This document shows positions 1-6,016 of a stretch of 10,325 nucleotides of DNA, piece after piece (within the stretch, counting starts at the first letter, position 1; each line of letters begins with the position of its first letter). This stretch comes from Chromatiales bacterium (GTDB lineage Bacteria; Pseudomonadota; Gammaproteobacteria; UBA6429). The notes beneath the pieces are model-generated. The model made no database searches. It saw only the letters and a program-made list of their open reading frames with translations, and had not been told where the DNA came from. Both the position numbers and the translations under genes were made by a program. Location of the stretch: assembly GCA_027076405.1 (NCBI GenBank), contig JALTJN010000477.1:1-10325 (forward strand). The letters are read 5' to 3'.

Positions 1-233
1 TCACTAATATCTAATGTGGTGATATTTTCACGATATGATAATTCCTCTTCCAACTTTTTTATAATATCGTCAACTAACTGTGAAGCTATAGGATTTGTTT
101 CAATACCTGTTGCCAATAAGGCTCTTTCTACAGAGCGTTGTAGCTTCATCTCATCAAACAAAACTGCATCACCTGATTTTTTTATTATTTGAAAAACATT
201 TGAACGTTTTACTGTGTCTTGTGTTGCTACCAT
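1..233 (-). CDS. ATP-cone protein, N-terminal fragment; probable ribonucleotide reductase large subunit (cut by window edge)
   Basis: An open frame starts at ATG 233-231 and runs off the left edge after 77 codons. It begins MVATQDTVKRSNVF, and residues ~14-77 look like an ATP-cone: IIKKSGDAVLFDEMKLQRSVERAL, split here by position, covers the usual beta hairpin, a phosphate-contacting Lys/Arg set and the first helix, and a second helix follows with DDIIKKLEEEL. ATP-cones are the allosteric nucleotide-sensing domains at the N-terminus of class I, II and III ribonucleotide reductases, and also occur in NrdR. The gene starts 10 bp after the nrdR stop, so it is very probably co-transcribed with nrdR from the NrdR-box promoter. 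This fits a reductase gene. The catalytic part is outside the window, so the class cannot be told. A stand-alone ATP-cone protein or an ATP-cone fused to a nuclease, both of which occur in this bacterial group, remain possible. No Shine-Dalgarno is visible; the start is preceded by AATAAAAA. Confidence 0.72.
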   Translation of the reverse strand, partial: MVATQDTVKRSNVFQIIKKSGDAVLFDEMKLQRSVERALLATGIETNPIASQLVDDIIKKLEEELSYRENITTLDIS

Positions 234-243
234 TTTTTTATTG

Positions 244-723
244 TTATTTTTTCTTTTTTCTTGAATGACTGCGTTTGCGACTCAATTGGTCAATAGCATC
301 TTCAAACCCACTAATATCACTAAATGATCTGTACACTGACGCAAAACGAATATAGGCAACTTTATTAAAAACTTTTAATCGTCTCATCATAATTTCCCCT
401 ACCTCACCACTAGTCACTTCTCTTTGTTTTAGTTTTTGTATATCTCTCTCTATATTTTGTACCAAACGAACGAACAAGTCCTTTTTATATGGTATTTTAT
501 GCAATGATCGTTCTAGTCCATTGATAATTTTCTCACGAGAATACGCTTCTCTTCTACCATCTCTTTTTATAACTGTCAGATCAAGCAATTCTGTTTCTTC
601 ACGAGTAGTATACCGAAATCCACACTTCTCACATTCACGTCTACGTCTCACTCCCATACCCTCATCTACAATACGAGAATCAGTGACCTTGGTGCTATGA
701 GAACTACAAACAGGACAATGCAT
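244..723 (-). CDS. nrdR: Transcriptional repressor NrdR
   Basis: NrdR senses ATP/dATP through its ATP-cone and represses ribonucleotide reductase genes by binding paired NrdR boxes. The 159-residue product matches the usual family length. It starts MHCPVC; Cys3, Cys6, Cys31 and Cys34 form the zinc ribbon, followed by the conserved TKVTDSR stretch, an RRRREC basic segment and TTREE. The ATP-cone spans ~49-139 and opens with VIKRDGRREAYSREKI. The C-terminus is a Lys/Arg-rich tail ending in KKKK. I chose ATG 723 because the family starts directly with M-x-C-P-x-C. The frame is open up to a TTG at 750, but that start would add nine unrelated residues and lie inside an NrdR box. It heads a probable two-gene unit with the ATP-cone gene 10 bp downstream. 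The leader would be about 40 nt, with no convincing Shine-Dalgarno. Confidence 0.96.
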   Translation of the reverse strand: MHCPVCSSHSTKVTDSRIVDEGMGVRRRRECEKCGFRYTTREETELLDLTVIKRDGRREAYSREKIINGLERSLHKIPYKKDLFVRLVQNIERDIQKLKQREVTSGEVGEIMMRRLKVFNKVAYIRFASVYRSFSDISGFEDAIDQLSRKRSHSRKKKK

Positions 724-744
724 AAAAATCTTAAAATACTTAAA

Positions 745-760
745 ACACAATATATAGTAT
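745..760 (-). promoter_or_regulatory. NrdR box 1 (proximal)
   Basis: The sequence ACACAATATATAGTAT (plus strand) fits the remembered NrdR-box consensus acaCwAtATaTwGtgt at 15 of 16 positions. It covers the predicted transcription start region of nrdR, about 22 bp upstream of the nrdR ATG. It pairs with a second box centred 33 bp further upstream, about three helical turns, the arrangement NrdR needs for cooperative binding. Binding here would block initiation and give autoregulation. Confidence 0.85.
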
Positions 761-771
761 GTGCATAAAGA

Positions 772-800
772 ATTATACCACTACATATTGTAATTACCAA
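772..800 (-). promoter_or_regulatory. Promoter of nrdR (sigma-70 type)
   Basis: On the minus strand a perfect TATAAT lies at 777-772, preceded by TGG, which makes an extended -10 (TGnTATAAT). TTGGTA lies at 800-795, giving a 17-bp spacer. Transcription should start near position 765, leaving a leader of about 40 nt to the nrdR ATG. The -10 sits between the two NrdR boxes. Confidence 0.75.
778..793 (-). promoter_or_regulatory. NrdR box 2 (distal)
   Basis: CCACTACATATTGTAA (plus strand) matches the NrdR-box consensus at 12 of 16 positions, including the C-w-A and A-T-a-T-w-G core. It sits exactly in the spacer between the predicted -35 and -10 hexamers of the nrdR promoter. The gap to box 1 is 17 bp; published pairs usually have about 15-16 bp. 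The match is weaker than box 1, but its position supports it. Confidence 0.65.
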
Positions 801-981
801 ATTTTACAAAAAAATTGTCCAATCTAAATTTTACAAAGCCATAGTTAATTTATAACTACACAAAAACTCCAAAACAAGTGTCGCAAAAAAACAAAGTACG
901 ACGCCTGTACAATACTCATCTTTGTGGATAAGTCATCATTTTATTCGCACACAATGGGTCTTTTAAAAATTTTGTCAATCA
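801..981. other. Upstream part of the ftsZ-nrdR intergenic region: repeats and DnaA-box-like sites, no gene
   Basis: I see no supportable gene between the ftsZ terminator and the nrdR promoter. The DNA is A-rich on the plus strand. It holds a 12-bp direct repeat AAATTTTACAAA (799-810 and 826-837, repeat period 27 bp), a small inverted repeat TAGTTA/TAACTA (842-847 and 853-858), and two DnaA-box-like sequences (listed separately). These may be upstream control elements for the nrdR promoter; that is inference. Confidence 0.5.
923..931 (-). promoter_or_regulatory. DnaA box, perfect match to TTATCCACA
   Basis: TGTGGATAA on the plus strand is the exact reverse complement of the strong DnaA box TTATCCACA. 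A second site in the opposite orientation, TTATTCGCA at 941-949, differs by one base from TTATTCACA. The pair lies about 125-150 bp upstream of the nrdR promoter. In E. coli the initiator DnaA also controls nrdAB, so control of dNTP synthesis by DnaA is a reasonable reading. A single 9-mer can occur by chance: a consensus match (TGTGTATAA) also lies inside a coding region near 5020. Confidence 0.45.
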
Positions 982-1011
982 AAAATACTGCCCTGACAAG
1001 AACAGTATTTT
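982..1011 (-). terminator. Probable terminator of ftsZ
   Basis: A perfect 9-bp inverted repeat, AAAATACTG (982-990) and CAGTATTTT (1003-1011), encloses a 12-nt loop 40 bp after the ftsZ stop. In the ftsZ transcript the 3' arm ends in a run of U. The stem is AT-rich with only two G-C pairs, so termination may be weak and some read-through into nrdR is possible. Confidence 0.6.
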
Positions 1012-1050
1012 AAATATATATTAATATAAGACCAAATTATCAGCAAAACC

Positions 1051-2280
1051 TTACCCCATCTTTTTTCTTATAAATGCAGGTATTTCTAATTCTTCCTCTT
1101 GTTGTTCTTTTTTCTTTACTTCCTTGCTTTTTCGTTCTAATTTAGGCAATGCGTATTTGCGAGATGGAGACATTGGCTCTTCTTCTTGTATTGGTTCTTC
1201 TACATCTTCTTTTATAATTGGTGTTGTAGGTCTTTCTGGTATTTCAACTTTTGCTTCTCTTTGTGCTGATGATACAGGTGCAGAAAAAGCAGAATTAGTA
1301 TTGGCTTGAGATGAAAAATTACCACTTTGCTGTCCAGAAAATCCAGTAGCCACTACTGTTATTTTTAACTCATCCCCTATAGATTCATCTATCACAGCGC
1401 CAAAAATAATTTTTGCATTTGGATCTGCGGCTTTTGTAATAACTTGAGCTGCTTCATTAACCTCATACATTCCAAGGTCAGGACCACCTGTAATAGTAAA
1501 CAAAATACCTTTTGCACCATCAATAGACATTTCAAGTAACGGTGAATTAATAGCTGCCTGAGCTGCTTCCACTGCTCTATTCTCACCAGTGCCCACTCCA
1601 ATACCCATCATAGCAGAGCCTGCTTCTGACATAATTGATTTTACATCTGCAAAATCAACATTGATAAGTCCTGGTAAAGTAATGATTTCAGAAATACCTT
1701 GTACACCTTGTTTCAAAACTTCATCAACTACTGCAAAAGAATCCAGCAATGATGTTTTTTTATCAATAATTTGCAAAAGTCTATCATTAGGAACAACAAT
1801 AACAGTATCAACTTTGTCTAGCAAATCTTGCATACCTTGTTCTGCAATAAAACGACGTTGAGCACCTTCAAATGAAAATGGTTTGGTTACAACAGCCACT
1901 GTAAGAGCTCCAAAGGATTTAGCAATTTCAGCAATCACTGGACTACCGCCTGTACCTGTGCCACCACCCATACCAGCTGTGATAAATACCATATCAGAAC
2001 CTGACAACACCTTTTCAATATCTTCACGTGATTCTTCGGCTGAAGCACGTCCTTTCTCAGCATCCATACCAGCGCCAAGACCACGACTAATCTCACGTCC
2101 AATGTGGACTTTAACAGGAGCTGAATTATGATGTAGGGCTTGAGCGTCAGTATTGAGCGCAATAAAATCAACACCTTTAATCTTAGCTTTCACCATGCGA
2201 TCTACTGCAGCACCACCACCACCACCTACACCTACTACTTTTATTTTTGCAAAAGTTTCTACTTCTGGTTTGATTTCCAT
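1051..2280 (-). CDS. ftsZ: Cell division protein FtsZ
   Basis: FtsZ is the tubulin-like GTPase that polymerises into the division ring. The 409-residue product has all main elements: a glycine-rich loop at ~17-23, the NTDAQAL segment (43-49), the tubulin signature GMGGGTGTG (103-111), VVTKPFSFEG, PNDRLL, and the T7 synergy loop NVDFADV (207-213) that completes GTP hydrolysis in the next subunit. The C-terminal domain ends near residue 314. A variable linker (~315-395), first Ser/Asn/Gln-rich then charged, leads to the conserved tail ELEIPAFIRKK (397-407), which binds FtsA. Oddities: the usual Asn after the glycine loop is Ala (GGGGGAAVDRM) and the usual NITGG is TITGG. The ATG at 2280 gives a normal N-terminus, but no Shine-Dalgarno precedes it. 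The gene has its own promoter region after the ftsA terminator. Confidence 0.98.
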   Translation of the reverse strand: MEIKPEVETFAKIKVVGVGGGGGAAVDRMVKAKIKGVDFIALNTDAQALHHNSAPVKVHIGREISRGLGAGMDAEKGRASAEESREDIEKVLSGSDMVFITAGMGGGTGTGGSPVIAEIAKSFGALTVAVVTKPFSFEGAQRRFIAEQGMQDLLDKVDTVIVVPNDRLLQIIDKKTSLLDSFAVVDEVLKQGVQGISEIITLPGLINVDFADVKSIMSEAGSAMMGIGVGTGENRAVEAAQAAINSPLLEMSIDGAKGILFTITGGPDLGMYEVNEAAQVITKAADPNAKIIFGAVIDESIGDELKITVVATGFSGQQSGNFSSQANTNSAFSAPVSSAQREAKVEIPERPTTPIIKEDVEEPIQEEEPMSPSRKYALPKLERKSKEVKKKEQQEEELEIPAFIRKKMG

Positions 2281-2306
2281 ATATAAGTAATTAATACTAT
2301 GTTTAT

Positions 2307-2352
2307 ATAATACATTATGAAATTAATATTGTACATAATAACAATGAACCAA
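2307..2352 (-). promoter_or_regulatory. ftsZ promoter region (two candidate promoters)
   Basis: Two overlapping sigma-70-like arrangements are visible on the minus strand. One is TGTACA (2335-2330), a 17-bp spacer and TATTAT (2312-2307). The other is TTGGTT (2352-2347), an 18-bp spacer and TATTAA (2328-2323); its -35 lies in the shared TGAAC-N9-GTTCA dyad exactly as at ftsA. Either would give a short AU-rich leader. A promoter is expected here because a terminator closes ftsA just upstream. Confidence 0.5.
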
Positions 2353-2365
2353 TATAGTGTTCATT
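2343..2365. promoter_or_regulatory. Operator-like dyad upstream of ftsZ (TGAAC-N9-GTTCA)
   Basis: A perfect 7-bp inverted repeat, AATGAAC (2343-2349) and GTTCATT (2359-2365), is separated by 9 bp. The core TGAAC-N9-GTTCA recurs upstream of ftsA at 3726-3744. Over 22 aligned bases (2344-2365 against 3725-3746) the two sites agree at 17, including the nine bases ATGAACCAA. In both, the left arm forms a TTGGTT -35-like hexamer on the minus strand. This looks like a shared transcription-factor site; the factor is unknown. Confidence 0.6.
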
Positions 2366-2377
2366 TATCAAAATAGT

Positions 2378-2409
2378 AAAAAAAGATTGAGCAAAACAAT
2401 TACTCAACC
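2378..2409 (-). terminator. Factor-independent terminator of ftsA
   Basis: On the minus strand GGTTGAGT (2409-2402) pairs with GCTCAATC (2392-2385) in an 8-bp stem with two G-U pairs and a 9-nt loop, followed directly by seven T (2384-2378). It lies about 27 bp after the ftsA stop. It separates ftsA from ftsZ, which most bacteria co-transcribe. Confidence 0.8.
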
Positions 2410-2435
2410 TACTATTCACTATCTAACTCACTTCA

Positions 2436-3677
2436 TCAAGCCTTGAAAGATCCAAAAAAACCTTTAACTTTATCAAGAGGATTTTTTAAAATAATTTTCT
2501 GCAACACACCCTTGTCATTGTTACTCTTTTCCAATTCAATACCCCAAAGCATCAATCCAAATGCTGTAGAAAATGCCTGATCTTTTACTTTTTCTATAAC
2601 TATAGAGCCAATATCTGTTTGACCAATCATTGCTGGTAACTTAAATTGTTCACGAGCAAATTCAACAATTCCATGTAATTTAGAACCACCTCCTGTCAGC
2701 ACTATACCTGCTGGCAACATACCAGAGCGATCAATCTTTTTTAATTCAGCATCAACCATATCAAATATCTCTTCCAGACGTGCCTCTGTTATTTCTGCAA
2801 TAGTACGAATTGTTACTTTTTCTGATTCTGGTCCGCCATAGTTTTCTAAATCTATACCTTCGCGACGCGCAACTGTATTTGGCAATACTGTACCAACGTC
2901 AATTTTGACATTTTCAGCCACATCTATAGCAGTTCGCAGTCCAATAGCTATATCAGAAGTTATATGTGATGAACCAACTGGCAACACAGCTGTATGCAAT
3001 ACATCACCTTCTTCAAATACAGCCACACTTGTAGTATGAGCTCCGATATTTACTAAAGCAACTCCCAAATCTTTTTGTTTCTTATCTAACACTGCTTCAG
3101 ATGTTGCCAAAATACCTAAAACCAAGTCATTTATATCCAAACCTGTTCTATAAACACATTTGGTAACATTGCGAATTTGTCCAGATAATCCTTGTATAAT
3201 CTGAGCATCAACCTCCAAACGCACGCCACTCATACCTACTGGGTCTTTTATATTTGCCTGACCATCAACACTAAATGATCTAGGAATAACATGAATAATT
3301 TCATAATTTGGCGGTGTAGCAACTGCCTGAGCTGCCTCAATTACTCTTTCAACATCATCTTCTTGAATTTCACCATTGGCCTTACCTACAGCTACAACCC
3401 CATGTGAATCTTGGGATAAAATATGAGCTCCAGAAATACCTACATAAGCACTGCGCAACTCAACACCACTTAAACGCTCTGCTTTTTCTAAACTCTGTGA
3501 TACTGATGACACAGCATCTTCAATACTGGTCACAGTTCCTTTACTCACACCTTCAGTTGGAGTTTCAACAGCAGCTAGAACAGTCATAGCATTTTCTGCT
3601 GATAACTGACCAACAACAACTCTAACATTGCTAGAGCCAATATCCAAACCACAAATAATAGATTCTCGTGAAGACAT
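2436..3677 (-). CDS. ftsA: Cell division protein FtsA
   Basis: FtsA is an actin-family ATPase that ties FtsZ polymers to the membrane. The 413-residue product shows the phosphate-1 motif GLDIGSSNVRVVV (10-22), the FtsA-specific 1C subdomain (about 85-165), a phosphate-2 region at ~208-220, the segment LPVGSSHITSDIAIGLRTA (232-250) and the adenosine motif GIVLTGGGSKL (324-334). The last residues, ILKNPLDKVKGFFGSFKA (396-413), form an amphipathic membrane-targeting helix. The phosphate-2 motif reads VNIGAHTTSV instead of the usual DIGGGTT; the acidic residue is Asn210, so ATP turnover may be slow or absent. From memory Thermotoga FtsA also has Asn there. The gene ends in tandem TGA TGA. The ATG at 3677 has no Shine-Dalgarno. 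It lies 64 bp after dgkA, with its own likely promoter, and is closed by a terminator. Confidence 0.97.
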   Translation of the reverse strand: MSSRESIICGLDIGSSNVRVVVGQLSAENAMTVLAAVETPTEGVSKGTVTSIEDAVSSVSQSLEKAERLSGVELRSAYVGISGAHILSQDSHGVVAVGKANGEIQEDDVERVIEAAQAVATPPNYEIIHVIPRSFSVDGQANIKDPVGMSGVRLEVDAQIIQGLSGQIRNVTKCVYRTGLDINDLVLGILATSEAVLDKKQKDLGVALVNIGAHTTSVAVFEEGDVLHTAVLPVGSSHITSDIAIGLRTAIDVAENVKIDVGTVLPNTVARREGIDLENYGGPESEKVTIRTIAEITEARLEEIFDMVDAELKKIDRSGMLPAGIVLTGGGSKLHGIVEFAREQFKLPAMIGQTDIGSIVIEKVKDQAFSTAFGLMLWGIELEKSNNDKGVLQKIILKNPLDKVKGFFGSFKA

Positions 3678-3704
3678 AATTTATTTTACACTAACTTAAA
3701 ATTA

Positions 3705-3733
3705 AGTATATCATTTTTTTTCTTATGAACCAA
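3705..3733 (-). promoter_or_regulatory. Promoter of ftsA
   Basis: On the minus strand TTGGTT (3733-3728) and TATACT (3710-3705) are separated by 17 bp. The predicted start near 3698 leaves a leader of about 20 nt. A TAAAAT closer to the ATG (3687-3682) could instead give a nearly leaderless transcript. The -35 lies in the dyad at 3726-3744, so a protein bound there would be expected to block RNA polymerase. Confidence 0.55.
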
Positions 3734-3744
3734 GAAGTTGTTCA
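3726..3744. promoter_or_regulatory. Operator-like dyad upstream of ftsA (TGAAC-N9-GTTCA)
   Basis: TGAAC (3726-3730) and GTTCA (3740-3744) form a perfect 5-bp inverted repeat with a 9-bp spacer, the same core and spacing as at 2345-2363 upstream of ftsZ. It overlaps the ftsA -35 hexamer, and its right arm contains the dgkA stop codon. A run of A, not T, follows the potential hairpin in the transcript, so it is not a terminator. A protein-binding operator is the better reading. Confidence 0.6.
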
Positions 3745-4107
3745 ATCAAATATTGATATCACATAAGGATAAAAAATAATCAAACCTATTACAACCGCTG
3801 ATATACTAGCAACCAGCACAGCAGCAGCTGTTATATCTTTTATCACCCGAACATACTCATGAATTTTTGGTTTTAAAATATCTATAATCCTTTCAACAAC
3901 TGTATTCATTAATTCTAAAATCAAAACCATAGTAATAACCAATACAATAATAATCCATTCTTTAATCGTAACTCCAAAAAAAATACCAGCAATCAATACA
4001 ACAAAAGATACCCAAGTATGGATACGAAAATTTCTCTCATTAACATAAGTATCAGTCAGACCCCTGAGTGCATATTTAAAACTATTTGTTATGTTTTTTG
4101 CTACCAT
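3742..4107 (-). CDS. dgkA: Diacylglycerol/undecaprenol kinase family membrane protein (DgkA)
   Basis: This small integral membrane kinase phosphorylates diacylglycerol or, in Gram-positive-type members, undecaprenol to feed the lipid carrier pool for cell wall synthesis. The 121-residue length is typical. It has the conserved ERNFRIH (24-30), the signature E-x2-NT-x2-E-x3-D (Glu65, Asn68, Thr69, Glu72, Asp76) and KD-x2-AAAV (Lys90-Asp91 onward). Three membrane segments lie at about 32-46, 50-68 and 94-114. The start ATG 4107 lies 26 bp inside the end of ybeY, so translation is probably coupled; ybeY-dgkA is a common pair in bacteria. The His at 30 and the short length resemble the Bacillus undecaprenol kinase more than E. 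coli DgkA, but substrate cannot be settled from sequence. The TGA stop lies in the ftsA operator-like dyad. Confidence 0.92.
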   Translation of the reverse strand: MVAKNITNSFKYALRGLTDTYVNERNFRIHTWVSFVVLIAGIFFGVTIKEWIIIVLVITMVLILELMNTVVERIIDILKPKIHEYVRVIKDITAAAVLVASISAVVIGLIIFYPYVISIFD

Positions 4108-4540
4108 AAATCTTTTTCCAATATTCTAATATTTTTTCTTGTATTCCATACATTTCTTTGTGTTGTACTCGAGTTACATGGTCATAGCCTATGATATGCA
4201 AAACACCATGAATATACAGAGTAGCCAACTCAGTACGCAGTGAATTAACTCCTGACTGCCTCTTGGCTTGTTCAAAACTAATAATCACCTCACCATCATA
4301 ATCAGATTTTTCTACAACTAATCCTTTATCCTCATTATAAGGAAATGATAAAACATCAGTTGTTTTATTTTTGCCACGCCATGAATGGTTTAATTTTTTC
4401 ATAACTCTATCAGACACTATACTAGATGAAATATTCAATCTATGGACTTTGGTATATTTTTCTATAGATTTATTCAAAGTATAAAAAAATTGTTCACCTA
4501 CAATATAAGATTTTGCTGATACCCAATCAGTTGTAATCAT
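4082..4540 (-). CDS. ybeY: Endoribonuclease YbeY (rRNA maturation factor)
   Basis: YbeY is a zinc-dependent single-strand endoribonuclease involved in 16S rRNA 3' maturation and ribosome quality control. The 152-residue product has the metal motif HGVLHIIGYDH (His111, His115, His121) and the conserved RGKNKTTDVLSFPY stretch (55-68), plus the DGEVIIS strand (82-88) before the helix carrying RTELATLYIHG. Length and motif order are normal. ATG 4540 is the natural start, 18 bp after the stop of the upstream membrane protein gene, so the two are likely in one transcript. There is no clear Shine-Dalgarno (AATATAAAAGTT precedes it). Its 3' end overlaps dgkA by 26 bp. Confidence 0.95.
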   Translation of the reverse strand: MITTDWVSAKSYIVGEQFFYTLNKSIEKYTKVHRLNISSSIVSDRVMKKLNHSWRGKNKTTDVLSFPYNEDKGLVVEKSDYDGEVIISFEQAKRQSGVNSLRTELATLYIHGVLHIIGYDHVTRVQHKEMYGIQEKILEYWKKIYGSKKHNK

Positions 4541-4558
4541 AACTTTTATATTTATTGA

Positions 4559-6001
4559 CTACAAATTTTCTTGCTCCGAATTCTGCATATCTGGCAATAC
4601 TTGCTCAGTACTACTTGCGTTATTTTTCAAATCATCTGTACTATCAACAGACCAAGACCAGCTATTTTTCATAGCATTATAAATTGTCAAATAATCAGCC
4701 TCTGTTTCAATACCTTTGTTATATGTAATACCGACCACAAAATTATCTACTACAAAATAAGTCGTTGTTCCATCTACAGACAAAATTGCAAAATAATTAT
4801 TTTTTCCAACACTAGTGGTACGTATATCTTCTTTTGCTAATCCTGGAACTTGTGATTGATACCAGTCCTGTATGGTTTTAAAACTAGAATCAAGTTTTTC
4901 AATAATAACTTCAACAAATTGATTAGTTGCTGAATTAAACATAACAATATTAGAATCATCTTCAACATTATTCACTGTCCATACACTTGGATATTGTAAT
5001 GTATAACCAAATACCGGGCTTGTGTATAAAGAAAACTCTGTAGTATCAAGCAAGGTTTTTCCTGGTTGTGAAGGTGAAAATAAATTTAACACTTCTTCAC
5101 CATCTGTATAACCATCCAAATCACTATCTGGACGATTTATATCTGTTTTAAACAATAACTCTTCTACATCACTCAATTCATCAGCATCAGTATCAAAGCT
5201 AGGAGTTAGACTTTTTACTTCAAAATCTTGATCAACATCTATACTATTATCATCAGGTTTGCTAATCTCATCCATTGTCAAATTAGAAACAACAGCTACT
5301 TGTGTACTTGGAAGCTGTACTATATCTATACTCACTTTATTACGACTTAGGTCTATCTCTGTCTTATCATCTAGTTGCCACTCGCCAGTAGAACTGAGAA
5401 AGGCAATCCGCAAACTATTTTCAACATTACTAGACAATGTTGTATCAAAATACTCAATAGTTAACTTAGCATCTTTGGTTAATTCCTTGCCACGTGGTGA
5501 AATAGTATAAGAACTGCCAACTATATATTGCTTTGTATTTGATGGATTGTTATTTGTAATAACAACCTGATCTACTAATTGCTTATCACTAGCAGAAAGT
5601 TGCAAAGTCAAAATACCGTTAACATTACCTGCTTCATCTTTAGCTACATAAGTTATAGGCTGTGGCGGAACTGTAACTGTAGAATCTGTATTTGATGGCT
5701 GATTTTGCTCTGTAGCACTATCTGTTGCAATATCCAAAGGAGCAATTTCTGGCTGCTCTAAATTTTGAACAGAGTTGTTATTTTTACTAAAAAACAACCA
5801 AACACCAATACCACCAGCCACAACCAACAAAAATAAAATTATTAATATTATAGTAATAACATTGCCTTTACTTGATGACTTATTAGTATTCACTGATGGC
5901 AAAAAACGCGCCGGCGGTGTATACACATCAACTGGTTGAAACTGAGTAACTTGTTCCTCTGCAACTTGAGGCTTTGATTTATCTTTACTAAATGAAAACA
6001 T
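4559..6001 (-). CDS. Single-pass membrane protein with TSP3 calcium-binding motifs and PsbP-like C-terminal domain
   Basis: The function is not known. The 480-residue protein has a cytoplasmic Pro/Gln-rich N-terminus (1-46), one membrane helix (~47-71, no signal-peptidase site seen) and a large outer part. After a Ser/Thr/Asn/Gln-rich linker (73-112), residues ~115-240 form a beta-rich domain with SYTISPRGKEL and LRIAFLSSTGEW, loosely resembling ZU5-type domains. Two TSP3-like motifs follow: DTDADELSDVEE (270-281) and DSDLDGYTDGEE (292-303), whose Asp positions suit calcium binding. Residues ~324-450, starting FSLYTSPVFGYTLQYPSVW, resemble PsbP-like domains of secreted proteins. The tail is acidic. 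AGAGG three bases before ATG 6001 is the best Shine-Dalgarno-like site in the window. The gene lies 15 bp after the other TSP3 gene and 18 bp before ybeY, so all three are probably one transcript. Confidence 0.85.
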   Translation of the reverse strand: MFSFSKDKSKPQVAEEQVTQFQPVDVYTPPARFLPSVNTNKSSSKGNVITIILIILFLLVVAGGIGVWLFFSKNNNSVQNLEQPEIAPLDIATDSATEQNQPSNTDSTVTVPPQPITYVAKDEAGNVNGILTLQLSASDKQLVDQVVITNNNPSNTKQYIVGSSYTISPRGKELTKDAKLTIEYFDTTLSSNVENSLRIAFLSSTGEWQLDDKTEIDLSRNKVSIDIVQLPSTQVAVVSNLTMDEISKPDDNSIDVDQDFEVKSLTPSFDTDADELSDVEELLFKTDINRPDSDLDGYTDGEEVLNLFSPSQPGKTLLDTTEFSLYTSPVFGYTLQYPSVWTVNNVEDDSNIVMFNSATNQFVEVIIEKLDSSFKTIQDWYQSQVPGLAKEDIRTTSVGKNNYFAILSVDGTTTYFVVDNFVVGITYNKGIETEADYLTIYNAMKNSWSWSVDSTDDLKNNASSTEQVLPDMQNSEQENL

Positions 6002-6016
6002 ATACCTCTAAAAAAC

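Noticed and set aside
724..750. N-terminal extension of NrdR from TTG 750
   Set aside because: The nine extra residues do not fit the family, which starts M-x-C-P-x-C, and they would be encoded by NrdR box 1 and the leader.
842..858. Inverted repeat TAGTTA/TAACTA as a separate operator or terminator
   Set aside because: The arms are only 6 bp and AT-rich in an AT-rich region; there is no T tract and no second copy at another promoter.
1124..2174. Several open frames on both strands overlapping ftsZ
   Set aside because: They lie within a clear FtsZ gene in other frames and show repetitive, low-complexity products without motifs.
2436..2438. TGA read as glycine (genetic code 25)
   Set aside because: ftsA ends in tandem TGA at the expected family length, dgkA also ends in TGA, and no in-frame TGA interrupts any conserved gene.
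3726..3744. The ftsA dyad as a dgkA terminator hairpin
   Set aside because: In the transcript it is followed by a run of A rather than U, and the stem is only 5 bp.
5022..5030. DnaA-box match TGTGTATAA
   Set aside because: It lies inside a coding region with no partner sites and is probably chance.
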